Shown in pieces: positions 45,367 through 57,124 of a stretch of 64,000 nucleotides of DNA. Source of the stretch: Paralvinella palmiformis (lineage: Eukaryota; Annelida; Polychaeta; Terebellida; Alvinellidae); NCBI GenBank assembly GCA_025642065.1, contig JAODUP010000327.1:266001-330000 (forward strand), written 5' to 3'. The number at the start of each line of letters is the position of its first letter. Position 1 is the stretch's first letter. The position numbers and the translations under genes were made by a program. The notes under the pieces were generated by a model. It was not told where the DNA came from. It made no database searches and was given only the letters and a program-made list of their open reading frames with translations.

Positions 45367-46363
45367 ATGCAGCCTACATTTTGAACACTGACCTCACTGA
45401 TATATATATATATATATATATATATAATGTTACCAAAAACACACTGAATGGTCCTCATTTTTATAATACTTAATAAAAACAATATCTGTCCACTCATATT
45501 TATAAACATGATTTAGCCAAATTAGGCAGTGGCGTTCGAAATTACTTCATCAGCCAAATATCATCAAACTGTCACCAGGGGGCACCACAAAATAATGTTC
45601 CCGCTAGAAAATGTATTTAAACTAGCGGACTCTGATAGTGTTACTATACCAACACATATCATATCATATCGTATGACCTTGACTGAAACTGATATGACAA
45701 TGCTTTGTTACCACAATATCATAACGGATAGATTATTATGTGTAGTATCTAACTACCATAATTATTATTATGTTTATCAGTAATAAATATTGGCGATAAC
45801 AATATATATGTACGTGTAAAATGTTCCATAATATCATGTTTAAATGTACAAAGGAATTATGCACTTGCTAACCTACCTTACACAACTACCTACCTACGTA
45901 CCCCCCCCACGTATATATATATATATATATATATATATGATCTTGTATTATAAGATATGATCATTATACAATATCACTTCATTTTGTTTCAGGCTGCCAT
46001 GACAACAACTTACTAACCAACATCACCATGGCAACTATGTACACATATTTAAAGCTGTTTAGACCATTCAACAAGCACCAATAATAGAGAAGTCTTGGCA
46101 TGAATGCATATAATAAAAACTATATATATATATGTGAAGGTATGTATGTATATGAAATAATATTCAGCAAATCGTATTGACAAAAATTGGAACCAAATGA
46201 CATATAAACAGTTTACCTATAAAGGTACTAATTGATATATTTATTAACATTGTTGAGCGGTTGCTGGTTAATGTCAAATGCCAAAAAACAACAATAATAA
46301 CACAACAAGAACATCCTCAAATACTGCAGCTAGATTATAGATAAGATAATATTGTCACAAGAC

Positions 46364-46401
<38 letters not shown>

Positions 46402-46416
46402 TTAATTTCAATATGA
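43377..46416. other. Intergenic, repeats only
   Basis: Poly-C runs near 43395, 43720, 44590, 44830 and 45902; microsatellites (CA)n at 45316-45358, (TA)n at 45402-45425 and 45912-45938, and (GACA)n at 46364-46400. A GC-richer island at 44400-44560 has GATCCGGA/GATCCAGA words. No gene is supported. Confidence 0.45.
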
Positions 46417-46422
46417 TTTATT
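46417..46422 (-). promoter_or_regulatory. Candidate polyadenylation signal of gene B
   Basis: AATAAA on the minus strand (TTTATT on +), about 190 nt after the gene B stop codon. Placement is plausible, but usage is unproven. Confidence 0.45.
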
Positions 46423-46514
46423 AGACAATAATGTATGAAAAATTCTAGATAGAATATGATGATTAAGCTAACAGAAACAACATGCAAGTGTCTTGTTATA
46501 AGGTAAAAAGGTAA

Positions 46515-46570
46515 TCAGTACGCACGCACGCACGCACGCACCCACGCACGCACAAACACGCACGAACACG
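46515..46570. repeat. (GCAC)n microsatellite
   Basis: GCAC tetranucleotide run with minor changes, within the likely gene B 3' UTR. Confidence 0.9.
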
Positions 46571-46610
46571 TTGATGTCACCCCCCGCGATGTGTTCGATG
46601 TCTGTGTTAT

Positions 46611-46967
46611 TTACGTTGTCTTAATATAGCCGAGTGCATATCTCATCGGTTTCTCTTCTCCTGGATTGTATCCCATGTTCTTCCGAGATAGAAACATATG
46701 TATCTCCTTGAAGGTCGGCCGGAGCATCTCATCCCGATGACAACATTCTACCATCAGATCGTAGATTTCCTTGGGACAGTTTGGAGGCTGCGGCAACAGC
46801 AGCTGTGGTCGTTGGTGTTCCTCTTCGTTGTCGTGGTAACAGCTGGCACAGTTTTCCAGAACCCGGTCGTCGCCGAGGTCACCGTAGGGTCGTTGACGTG
46901 CGAAAGTGAGGACTTCCCAGAGGGTCACCCCAAATGACCAGACGTCACTCTTACATGAAAATTTACC
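46611..46967 (-). CDS. Ddr: Gene B exon: kinase C-lobe and C-terminus
   Basis: Phase 0, acceptor CATTCCAG, stop TAA at 46611-46613. It encodes [39 protein letters not shown] and [18 protein letters not shown], with a tail ending in LGYIKTT. It is 24 bp longer than in gene A because of an insert ([14 protein letters not shown] region). The C-terminal tails of A and B differ. Confidence 0.94.
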   Translation of the reverse strand, partial: GKFSCKSDVWSFGVTLWEVLTFARQRPYGDLGDDRVLENCASCYHDNEEEHQRPQLLLPQPPNCPKEIYDLMVECCHRDEMLRPTFKEIHMFLSRKNMGYNPGEEKPMRYALGYIKTT

Positions 46968-48464
46968 CTGGAATGAAATTTTTTATTCAACTAATTTTTC
47001 ACAATACCTATTCATTAAAGTTATGCAGGATTGTGTACATCGAACGGCTTATGTACTTAAACAGATATTTTCGTTGCCCATTTTGCTTCCCCCCATTAAA
47101 CACGACCATCTGTAGGCAATGTATCATATCTCTTTCGCATTTGTACCTGAGTTTATTTCCTATTACATCGTACAAAGTTACATGGACTCATTAAAGAAAG
47201 AAGCAATCGTTAAATACATCAAGTACAGTGATCCAAAAATGACCTTGTATAGGTAGTATCAAGGGCTTCGCTTAATTAATCGCATCAAATTAATTAAATA
47301 AGAAGCTCTTGATTGTGTTAGGAATTAATTACTAGCGTTTATAATGTTCTTATTTTATTATTTTATCGCGTCAACTCATCAACTGAAATACTCCATTTTA
47401 CAGGGATTCGTTCCATCAGGATCTGAGAATATCCAGTCAATTGGAGGATGGTCAAAGATAAGTTTGGTAACCCGTGGGTCAGGGATGTACTCGGAGCTGA
47501 GTGTGCTCTGATATATGTGGGGATGGGAAGAAGTTGCTCAAATTTCTGACAATAGTAGCAATGCGATTTGAACCTATGACTTCAGGATTACGACCTGCCA
47601 ACTTTACCAAATCAGCCACCATGTCTACAGATTTGTAGTTCAATTTAATTCCTAATATGGCAGACTATTATTAAAATTATTATTATTATTATTACAGTGT
47701 TCCAGCTAGGCGCCTTTCCAATGATGCTGTGCCCTGCTCTCATTTGGATACGGTTTGTCAGCTTCTGTTTTTCCCGCTGTGACTTTTTGGGGCACCTTCC
47801 TGGGTTTGAGGTGCTTGATTCATATAACTGCATTTCCCCTGGACATCGGCGAGATACTGATCTAGCCATAACCCCTAATTCTCACAAAGCCACAAGTTCC
47901 ATTTTATTGATATCAACCAAATGAAATGCCAAATTTAACTGATGATCTGACCTCATAAAGGTCGTTCACACCTAAAAGTACCCGTCACCTATTAACTGCA
48001 CCATGTACTGGTCAAAACTTAGCTGGAACACTGATTATTATTATTATTAAAATATATTTTCAAAAATGAAACATCCTGAACGTTATTTGAACAAACTATT
48101 GTTTATTTATTTTATCACATTTTAAGAATCATGTCTTATATCTATTTATTTAGTTAAACGTTGACTATTTTTTGTTCGCTACAAAATTCTACGATACAGT
48201 CTAACTAATCGAAATGCATTTGTTAATAAACATGCTGTTATCGAACTACTTATTTAACTTTATTATTTTCTGTACTCATATTAGCATTAATTTAAACGAC
48301 GCAATTATAAAATAAGCACAAAAATCATTTTATTTGTGAAGGCGAATTCAAAATAATCAAAGAATACTTAAACATTAATATATAATGAGATTAAAACAAA
48401 ACACCAAAATCCAATATTATATTGTTAAGTGTACATGCATTGATTCCTTTAATATCACACTTAT

Positions 48465-48495
<31 letters not shown>

Positions 48496-49330
48496 ATGAC
48501 TTTGATATTTAAACGGCATAGGCGAACAGACCAAAAATAAAACTCAACTCACCAGAAGTACACTTTCCCAGGCCATCCAGCGTATTGGCAGTACAGTGTT
48601 GCCATCTATCTTACAATAATCTTCACTGTACAGACTCCGACTCATGCCAAAGTCCGAAATCTTCACTGTATACAGGTGGCCAATGAGGCAGTTCCTCGTC
48701 GCTAGATCACGATGGACCATGTTCAACGTCTCCAAGTACTTCATGCCGGAAGCAATCTGGGTCACCATATAGATTAGGCAGCCATAGCTGAAAAGGTCAA
48801 GGTCAGTGGCTATTATAAACTGGGTCACGGAAAAGGTCGTTCCGATTAGAACATGGGTCAAGTGAAAATAAAGCGTTTAATGAACGATCTTTTTAATGAT
48901 TCTAAAAAATATAAACACCAATAAAAAATAATGTAATAATATAAATAAGTTTATTTTGTGTGTGCATGTGTGTGCATGTACAGGTACATGCATATTTGCT
49001 TAATCTCCATGTTACCTAAGTAGATTGGCCTTCTTATTCTGATTTAGGGGCGTATCTAGGACGTGAACTGACAAAAACTGATGAAGGTCACCATACTTCA
49101 GGTATTCCATCACAATAGCTAGTGGCTCCCCCTGGGTGCAGACTCCTAAAATGCCAACGATGTTTGGATCCTTCAGTCTCAACAGGAGCTTGACCTCTTC
49201 GTTGAACTCTGACCTAGAATGGAATAAACGTCGCGCGCTTGGAATTATTTATTTTATCACAGGTTAGGTAAGTGCTATATAAAAAGAATCACTTTATCAC
49301 ACACACACACAGACACACAGACACACACAG

Positions 49331-49362
<32 letters not shown>

Positions 49363-49444
49363 ACACAGATACAGACACACAGACACAGACACACACACAG
49401 AGACACACACACACACACAGAGACACACACACACAGACACACAG

Positions 49445-49484
<40 letters not shown>

Positions 49485-52400
49485 CACACACACAGCACAC
49501 ACACACACAGACACACACACACACACACAGAGAGAGACACACACACACACACACAGACTAAGCAAGTCTATAAATCAATTATTTATTATAATAATGAGTG
49601 TTATGGCAAAAATTAAGGGACAATTTTCCAGAATGTTAGATAATAACTAATTTGTATGTTTGTTCTTCTTCTTATTGTCGCATCCAACTATTGATACCCG
49701 GACCATTTTAAATATTTATTTTTACTCATTTAATAATCACGTTTAGGGCTAACATCTTACGTCGTTTTGTGCATTGTTCCAGGGCATGAACAATCTGACA
49801 CGAACATCAACTCACCAACGGGTTAGGTTATTAATATAATTCATTGTTTTGTAAATACAATTATCATCTTCCTAGAACTTCCACTTAAAACAATGAAATA
49901 CAGGGTGGTCCATAATTGGCTTCACCATTCTGCATTTGATTAAGTTTCAGACAGTTCAAACGACATACAAGTCACCCTGCAATCCCTAACATATACCCTG
50001 ATGAATCATCCACGGCCATGTATTAACAACAACGTTACCTGACCATTCCGTTGGTGTTTGGATGAAGCATTTTGACAGCAACCAGTGCTGACCTTGATGG
50101 AGTATCAACATTCTGAAGGAATCCGTCAGCCACAAAGCTAGATATGTTATCAACCTGACAAAGGTGAATCTGTAATAATATGTTATTAATAATAAGTGTT
50201 AAGCTGTGGCACGATGACGGTGATAACATAATATTGTAATAATAATAATAATCAGCATTTAATATAGCTTAAAAACGAGATGAAGATATTTGTATCCCCC
50301 CCCCCCACAAACACAAATATGATAAAGTTGGTAAACGTTTACAGTGAGAAGATTGAGTTAATACTTGATTCAAATGCCAAGTTGTGTGTTTCATCGAGTA
50401 TCATCTAACGTCCGAGTGTTATATGAGTACTCAGAACGGATGGCGGGATATGCTACTCACCGGATTGAGTGGAATATTCCAATTAATATAATATGTTTCT
50501 CAGTGACCCGACACGTGGCCTGGAAATGGCTATCTCCATCTTGATCGTGGAATGATAGGTATATACTGAACTACGAACAATATTTAATTATTTTCTCATC
50601 GTTGTCATTTGTTGGACATTGTGACACCATTGGAGACCCAAACAAATGACAATAAAGAAATATTCAAACTGTTTTCTAAATTCATTTCCAAAGACGCCTT
50701 TTTCATTTGGCGACAATCCAATCAGTTCTCTAGCAACTGACCGATCTGGAGATATTTATAATACGCAGTTGAGGAATAATATTACTACGTCGCGAAAATG
50801 GTGTACAATGTGACCGTTGTAACAAGGAGTACAACCTTTAAAAGCGTCAAAGTGACAGTGTTCATTCTAGGATGGTCACACCAATTGATGAAGTGGGCCT
50901 CGAAGTGGCCGGTGAGAAAGCCAAAGACGAGAAGCCATTCTTGTTGCCATGATTGCTGGCGGTTGTCATGACGATACTTGTGAAAACCTATTGGCCAAAT
51001 TTGCTGTATTTTCAACGTTTCGGCCAATCAAACAGTAAGTCCTTCATTACTCGGAATATTTAACCAGTGTATCATATAACGCAAAAAACGCACCCTAGAA
51101 TCAACACTCATTGGACAGCAGACTGAGACATCAGTCCTAAAGGTTATCAATAACCCCATCAGGTTTCTTACTTTGACACAAAAATATCTCTCCCTCCCCG
51201 CCTTTCTCTCTCTCCATCATATTTTGCTGAGGACGTCTGCAAAGCAACTCATCAACAAGTTGAATACCCACAACCCGAGCTATCAATCCAAACGACCTCA
51301 CCTCTCCAAACTGTCCTTGTCCAAGTTTCTCAACAAACTTGAGCACGTGTCTCGGAAACTCGGCCACGTTTCGGTCTTCCTTCCGGTCGACGTCGCTGTT
51401 CGGCAGGGCGTACATGCTGTTGCCACTCCAGCTCTGTATGTTGGTCACGTGGCCAGCCATCATGTGACCGTGCGGGGGCGGTAATGGCAGAGGCGAGCGA
51501 TGGTCATGGCCGTGGTGGTGATGCGGGGTGCTGCTTGGAGTCGAAGTTGACAGATAGACCGGCGAAGGTGGGAGGCTGACGACGAGAGGAGACAACTGGT
51601 TCAGGTCGGGGGTGGCGTAGTCACGTGACATATTAGCCTCTGCAAGGGACGACATGACATCGTTAGCTAAAACGATTCTAGCGAAGAGTGAAAAAAATTG
51701 TTCTTACAAGATAATTACAATTGAATAAAAAATGGCAAAAAATGCAACAATTTCATCCCAGTACCATTGTCGGCGACCTCTTCCGAGATTGGCGGCGCCG
51801 GCAACTTTCTGTTTTGCAGCCGCGTTTCGGCCGTCACCTTTTTCTGGGTCAGTTCACGTCGTTCGGCGGTGGCGACGGCGTTGTACATGTTGCCGCCGTT
51901 GGTCAGCTTGGCCGACGGTATGTAGGTCAGGTCGTCGGTGGTGAACACCTTCAGCGAGGTGTGGTCGTAGTCTTTACGACGTCGCCGCATCATGAAGTAA
52001 AGACCAAGACCAGCCAACAACAATATCAGAGCCGTCAAAGTGCCAATGATAATTCCGATGTACGTATCGGTCACGTTGCCATGGTGATGCGGCTGGTTAC
52101 GGACGCTGAACGGGGTGGAGACGATCGATGGTGGCGCTGCACGAAAACAGCCAAACAAATAAACACAATACACCCAGCATGCCTCTATTTAAACATTTAC
52201 GCGTTCCTAAATTAGCTGATATTTTCAACATACACCTCAACAAATTTATGTTTTTCTATACTAAGAATCCTTAAAAACAATATTCTCAGCAAATTTGAGT
52301 ATTTATTCCGATAATACTCGACATTGTTGGGACACTGACGTTGTTACAAGTCTAACTTCATTTATTGACAGAACTTTCTTTCATAAGAACTATAACGTCT

Positions 52401-53979
52401 GCTGGTCATTTCAATTCTAAGGTGAAAAAACACTTCATTACTCTATATTAATTTTGCTTGATTAATTTTCCATCCTACCATCATCGTATTATTTACTAAT
52501 ACACGTATATCTGATGCTTGCTAGTGTCATAAATCGATCAATACTTAATCGATTCTGGTAATCAATACAATAACAATTCGGGATGGGCGATTAATGCATA
52601 TGACGTAATATAGACACGTCATCGATCTGTTAATTTATAATTTTACTTGGGTTGCATCAACGCACAGAATATTTCTTCGATTCACATTTAGATAATGATG
52701 TATGGCATAGTTTGAAATAAATATATATCTATAACCGGAAGTGAGTACGTTCGGGTTATAAATCGCCTCACAGATACGACTACGATAGTGCTACAATTGT
52801 GATAATTAACGTATTATTAATAATTTGGTTTGGACATCGTTAAAACACCGGATGTAGTTATAAATATGGCAACGAGTCGGAATTATTTCCGGAGCTGTGA
52901 GCAAAAGTGATCTGATGAAGAATCCCCCCCAGAAAAACGGAATAAAACAAGATGATTGAATCAAACAGGATTCAGTAAACCGTTTTCTGGAGCTGGACAG
53001 ATAAGATAAATATAATACCCTGAGTAATCGTCCAGAAAGACAAGATATAAGGTGCTCATTAAAAACGGAACCGAAAATGATCGAAGAGTGATCCTCCCCC
53101 CGGGACCCGCACTTGTGGAACTCCAACGGCCCCCAACCAAATCCTGCCTCTTAATGTGTGTGTGTTTTTTTAGAGATTGCAGTTTCTGAGTTGTATCTTT
53201 AAATTCTGCCTCAAGGTGTCTTATTCCTGTAGCATCCCAATAATCTAATATTTGATGGTTGTGATCAATGATGATAATGATGATGATTGATGTTTTACGG
53301 CCACTTTTGTCCACACGGTAGGCTAAATGGGCCGAGTGACCTCCAACGGTAATGAGACGAAGTCAAAGATGAAACAACCTTCAGTAGTTCAGATATGCCC
53401 ACGTCGAGATTCGAACACAGGTGTGGCGATCTGTGATCCAACGCGCTACCGTTAGACCACGACGGAGGCGCCCCTGATTAATGAAGATGGCTGGAAACAC
53501 GTTTTTCATTACTTTTATGCTCAAATCTCTAAAATTATCAGCGGAAGACATCTTAAACAACGGTACATTTATGATGTTTTTTTCCAGGGGGATCACCAGA
53601 TCTCACCGATAGATAGGGTGGGGGGGGGTACTTCAATCACCTGTCAAACCAAAAATTGTCATCTGACTTACATCTCCAACTAAGAGCACGGTATGGACCC
53701 TATACGATCTTTAACCACTCTCAATACATTAATCGCGGGAGTATCACGAGCCCGTTTTATGTGATATAATCATGTCCACACGCTGATGTGAGGTTATGGT
53801 ATAACTAAGAATAAACTGGTTAATCCAAAGTTATCACGTTTCCCTTTCCCTGGCCAGCTGAGATCCCGGGTTTTGTTTTCTTCTTCCCATTGCTGCATCA
53901 ATACAACTGGCTATACCTAATAATCTTTCTGTTGTGGGTTAAGAGTAAATAAACTGGCTATCTCTCAATAGCTATCTCA

Positions 53980-54034
<55 letters not shown>

Positions 54035-55510
54035 TCATCGTACACCGTATATAGTAACCAACTAAGTATAATAATTATATATTCGCGTTGAAGTCCCTCC
54101 ACAATCACATCATCAAAGGGGAAATACCCAGGTAAGGATGGTGTAATCATTTAATATCAAAGGACCCACCAGCTCCGACTGATCTGAACAATATGAGGAC
54201 ACTCCAACAGTACAGTGGATAGAACATTGCACTGCAAAATTGCCAGCTTGTGGGTTCGAATCTGAGTCGTACCTATACTTGGGTGATGCTTCGGTAGATA
54301 TGTCCCAGGCGTGACTAGTGTCTAGGCTAAGCAATTGCACTCAATTGACCTTACCAATAATTAATGTCTAATAGCTCCATCAACCACAACGATCTCACAT
54401 CCTCCACCAGCTCCACGATCTAATTACAGTTGAGGATTAGCGGATTCGAACCGAACAGCCGGCAATATTCCGCCTGACTGCTCTACTACTTGGCTAATAT
54501 GACCCGTATGCATGAACCGGCTTTCGTCGTTCGTGATGCAGAATAATGTATAATTAAAACAAAACCAGTTTATCAATTAGTCGTCTTACCAGATGAACTC
54601 TCCTTTTTTGCTCCTTGTTCTTCATCGCCATTAGGAGACGGCCTCATCAATAATGGAGGCTGGCTGTTCTCATCGCGATTGAGGTTGGAAATAATCGTCG
54701 TCAACAACGTAGAGGCGGCGATGAGACGAGTCGGGGAGGTAGAATTCGGATTCCGGATAGTTACCGTTCGGGGGGTGGAGACTGGTTTGATGAACTCCGA
54801 TCCAACGACGACCTCGGTTTCGTTTGGTTCCGTGTCGTTTCCGGTCGATTCTGGAGATGAAAAGTTTGGGTTTCAGCTAATAAATAATTTCGCTGAATGA
54901 GTAGCTCTGAAATGTATTAATTACACGAAAAAAATCAACCCTGACCGACATTAATTATGTCCCTTTTGTCACCTATACCAAAGTTTACCTGAATGAAACG
55001 TAATTTCGCTGATCAGCATCCAACGAGCATCAAAATGTAATCGCAGTTTGACATATTCTGCCACCAGATGGGGTATAGGTATGGTAACATTTCTGGCATG
55101 ATAAATGACATCGTCTCTATAATAATCATAAACGACGGGCTGATCATCGAAATCCGGATGATCCGTACTGGTGTATACTTCCGCTCTCCGGAATACCCGG
55201 ATGTCCTTACTGAAGAGATTGTTACAGTGAACGGTGACTGCGCTGATGTTACGTGGCTCATCAAATTGGAAGATGATGTCAACAGGACCAGAGTTGAGAG
55301 AATCATTTCTCCAACCAATCCACTCGTAGCCTCGGTGTCCGGTCTGATCAATATCCAATCGGAAGTTCCACGTTCCCACCTGATTATCAGTCAACTGTCC
55401 CAATCCACCTGATAAATAATTATCTTTTTCTGTGCCATCATAAGTAAGATCAAATAGGTCAACTTCAGCTCCACGACTCTGTCCTTGGGGCATCCCATAA
55501 GTCAACAAAC
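46611..55510 (-). CDS. Ddr: Gene B: discoidin domain receptor-like tyrosine kinase (8 exons found, 5' end missing)
   Basis: Exons in transcription order: 55510-54989, 54850-54590, 52136-51765, 51639-51302, 50169-50039, 49213-49016, 48787-48553 and 46967-46611. All splice phases equal those of gene A, giving about 803 residues from the DS-like domain to the TAA stop. It has the DDR architecture: DS-like domain, Ser/Thr/Pro linker, TM helix, Tyr-bearing juxtamembrane region, and kinase with [22 protein letters not shown] and MAWE. Nothing suggests loss of activity. It faces gene A tail to tail across 15 kb, as expected after an inverted duplication. Introns are far shorter than in gene A (two are 125-138 bp). 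The DS-domain exons were not found up to 64000. Confidence 0.93.
47695..48033. mobile_element. hAT-like MITE inserted in an ATT microsatellite (gene B intron)
   Basis: Terminal inverted repeats CAGTGTTCCAGCTAGG (left) and CTTAGCTGGAACACTG (right), 15 of 16 matching. CAGTG-type ends are typical of hAT elements. ATT repeats flank both sides, so the target duplication lies inside the microsatellite and cannot be sized. No transposase is encoded. Confidence 0.8.
48462..48492. repeat. (TA)n microsatellite
   Basis: Short TA run in a gene B intron. Confidence 0.9.
48553..48787 (-). CDS. Ddr: Gene B exon: kinase catalytic loop and activation loop
   Basis: 235 bp, phase 2 to phase 0. [24 protein letters not shown] and PIRWMAWES are intact. 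Only three bases differ from gene A, giving V for L in YMVTQ and R for Q in MSRS. The upstream intron is identical to gene A for about 49 bp. Confidence 0.95.
49016..49213 (-). CDS. Ddr: Gene B exon: kinase helix C to hinge
   Basis: 198 bp, phase 2 to phase 2, acceptor CATTCTAG and donor CTTAG/GTAACA. It encodes [39 protein letters not shown] and DLHQFL. Same length as in gene A, with about 18 of 66 residues changed. Confidence 0.93.
49299..49557. repeat. (CA)n/(CAGA)n/(GA)n microsatellite
   Basis: About 260 bp of CA with regular CAGA interruptions and a central GA run, in a gene B intron. Open frames on both strands are artefacts. Confidence 0.96.
50039..50169 (-). CDS. Ddr: Gene B exon: kinase N-lobe with catalytic lysine
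   Basis: 131 bp, phase 0 to phase 2, acceptor TATTACAG and donor CAG/GTAACG. It starts IHLCQVD and ends [16 protein letters not shown]; the VAVK lysine is kept. One codon longer than in gene A, with only about 40% identity, the fastest-changing kinase exon of the pair. Confidence 0.9.
51302..51639 (-). CDS. Ddr: Gene B exon: juxtamembrane region 2 and glycine-rich loop
   Basis: 338 bp, phase 1 to phase 0, acceptor CCTTGCAG and donor GAG/GTGAGG. It encodes a His-rich stretch (HHHHGHDH), [32 protein letters not shown] and GQGQFGE. The 3' half is about 93% identical in DNA to gene A, while the 5' half is much more diverged. Confidence 0.93.
51765..52136 (-). CDS. Ddr: Gene B exon: transmembrane helix and juxtamembrane region 1
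   Basis: 372 bp, phase 1 to phase 1. Helix [20 protein letters not shown] is followed by FMMRRRRKD. The cytoplasmic part carries [18 protein letters not shown] and [11 protein letters not shown], the last a proline motif of SH3-ligand type. Both tyrosine motifs are conserved with gene A. The intron after it is only 125 bp. Confidence 0.93.
53278..53475 (-). mobile_element. tRNA-derived SINE (family A), reverse orientation
   Basis: On the minus strand: GGGGCGCCTCCGTCGTGGTC, GGTAGCGCGTTGGATCACAG, B box GTTCGAATCTC, then GATGAAAC-type body inverted and a TCA-rich tail. It sits in the gene B intron between the linker and TM exons. Confidence 0.85.
53983..54032. repeat. (CA)n microsatellite
   Basis: About 50 bp of CA. 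Confidence 0.96.
54190..54360 (+). mobile_element. tRNA-derived SINE-like element (family B)
   Basis: AACAGTACAGTGGATAGAAC and GCTTGTGGGTTCGAATCTGA form an A/B-box pair like that at 16805. The body shares GGGTGATGCTTCGGTAGATA. Confidence 0.55.
54590..54850 (-). CDS. Ddr: Gene B exon: extracellular Ser/Thr/Pro linker
   Basis: 261 bp, phase 1 to phase 1, acceptor CATCTCCAG and donor TCTG/GTAAGA. It encodes an acidic start ([15 protein letters not shown]), then a Thr-rich part and a segment with [15 protein letters not shown]. Several N-x-T sequons are present. It has no long proline run as in gene A. Identification rests on position, phase and intact splice sites, since the two linkers barely align. 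Confidence 0.85.
54989..55510 (-). CDS. Ddr: Gene B exon: DS-like domain
   Basis: 522 bp, phase 1 to phase 1, same length and borders as the gene A exon. By eye only three bases differ from gene A, one of them changing a residue (DIDQTG here, DIHQTG in A). The acceptor side stays near-identical for about 110 bp into the intron, up to an ATT microsatellite at 55626-55653. The donor side diverges within about 5 bases. Confidence 0.95.
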
Positions 55511-55625
55511 CTAGAAGATAATGATAGGAAAATGGACTTGATAAGTTATGTCATTATTTGATATTGTACTAAAGTTATGTTTATTGGATAAATGGAGGGG
55601 AAAAAACAGAATAAAACTATAAACC

Positions 55626-55653
<28 letters not shown>
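55626..55653. repeat. (ATT)n microsatellite
   Basis: Short ATT run that marks the outer edge of the near-identical tract shared with gene A. Confidence 0.9.
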
Positions 55654-55656
<3 letters not shown>

Positions 55657-55904
55657 CCAAAATTGTATAACATACTTGCAGATGTAATACATTTGAAGGT
55701 GTTTTATTATTGTATAAACATAATATTCAAAGTAGATCACATATAAAGCTGAGCCGTAAATGTACTGAAATGGGTGTAAAAGTTTTTGTTGATATTGTTG
55801 ATGAATTACGTAGACTCAAAACTAAAAATTGATAATTCAATCTTCGTCTCAGCCTACGGGATATTATTGGGAAGTACACTCCCAAACAGTAAAAACACAT
55901 TTTA

Positions 55905-56215
55905 GTGTAATAATGATCAGAAAAGATCAACCAATCACAGGAGAGGGTTGTTAAATACTTATAAGAAAATATCAACCAATCACAGGAGAGATTAGTGTAA
56001 TACTTATAAGAAAAGATCAACCAATCACAGGAGAGGTTTGTTAAATACTTATAAGAAAATATCAACCAATCACAGGAGAGATTAGTGTAATACTTATAAG
56101 AAAAGATCAACCAATCACAGGAGAGGTTTGTTTAATACTTATAAGAAAAGATAAACCAATCACAGGAGAGATTAGTGTAATACTTATAAGAAAAGATCAA
56201 CCAATCACGGAAGAG
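55905..56215. repeat. 45-bp minisatellite, about 7 copies
   Basis: Unit AATACTTATAAGAAAAGATC followed by AACCAATCACAGGAGAG and either GTTTGTT or ATTAGTGT. The two versions alternate, hinting at a 90-bp higher-order unit. Confidence 0.93.
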
Positions 56216-56375
56216 ATTATCTGATTTAATCTACCAATAGGAAAAGCGTATCTTAGATACTGGATCATGTTTGATGGTGTATTTACATTTTAATTCTACT
56301 TTATGATGATAGCAATAATAACATCTTACAAATTAATGCCATTTACATTTTTCGTATTTATCAAAGTTAAATATA

Positions 56376-56495
56376 GATCAAGAGTGTATACATTTTGTTG
56401 ACCGAGATCAAGAGTGTATACATTTTGTTGACCGAGATCAAGAGTGTATACATTTTGTTGACCGAGATCAAGAGTGTATACATTTTGTTGACCGA
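56376..56495. repeat. 30-bp minisatellite, 4 copies
   Basis: Unit GATCAAGAGTGTATACATTT plus TGTTGACCGA, four perfect copies. Confidence 0.96.
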
Positions 56496-56814
56496 GGTGC
56501 TCTTTCTTCGGATAAACCAAGTTTGATCCAGATTAAATATCGACTTAAACTAGTAAAAACCGGGTTTAACTGACTGAGCAAGGAATAAACCAGTTTAACC
56601 CGGATTAACCCCCCCCCACGGTGTTACTAATGTTTGTAATGAGCACGAAGAGTAGATAAATCGAACCAGGCTCCCCCCATCCTTGATATAACCTTATATT
56701 TTATCAAGTGATAATAACGAACGGACATCTTATTGTCTTTTGCAGATCAACTGAAAGTAATAATACAAACAATACAATTATCAACTGATCGTTAATGTAG
56801 ACAAAAGATGATAA

Positions 56815-56885
56815 TGATGATGATGATGATGATGATGATGATGTCATGAAGATACCTTATTATTATTATTATTATTATTACAAAC
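56815..56885. repeat. (ATG)n and (ATT)n microsatellites
   Basis: Two trinucleotide runs separated by about 17 bp; a (GTT)n-like run follows at 57012-57056. Confidence 0.93.
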
Positions 56886-57073
56886 AAACAACTTTAACAA
56901 CATTGTCATCGAGTGAAATAATTAAAATTTTATGCCGACCTCAAACACCGCTGACACCTTCAACTAAACAACAGGATGTGTCATGGGTTGCCATAAACGT
57001 TGATGCTGTTACTTGTTGTTGTTACTTGTTGTTGTTACTTGTTGTTGTTACTTGTTGGCGGCACAATCGGAAT

Positions 57074-57124
57074 TAGATGATGATGATTGATGTTTTACGG
57101 CCACTTTTGTAGGCTAAATGGGCC
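57074..57124 (-). mobile_element. Fragment of SINE family A tail
   Basis: GATTGATGTTTTACGGCCAC and GTAGGCTAAATGGGCC match the inverted 3' part of the copy at 53278. Confidence 0.65.

Noticed and set aside
49272..49616. Thr/His-rich and Cys/Val-rich frames on both strands
   Set aside because: They are CA/GT microsatellite translations.
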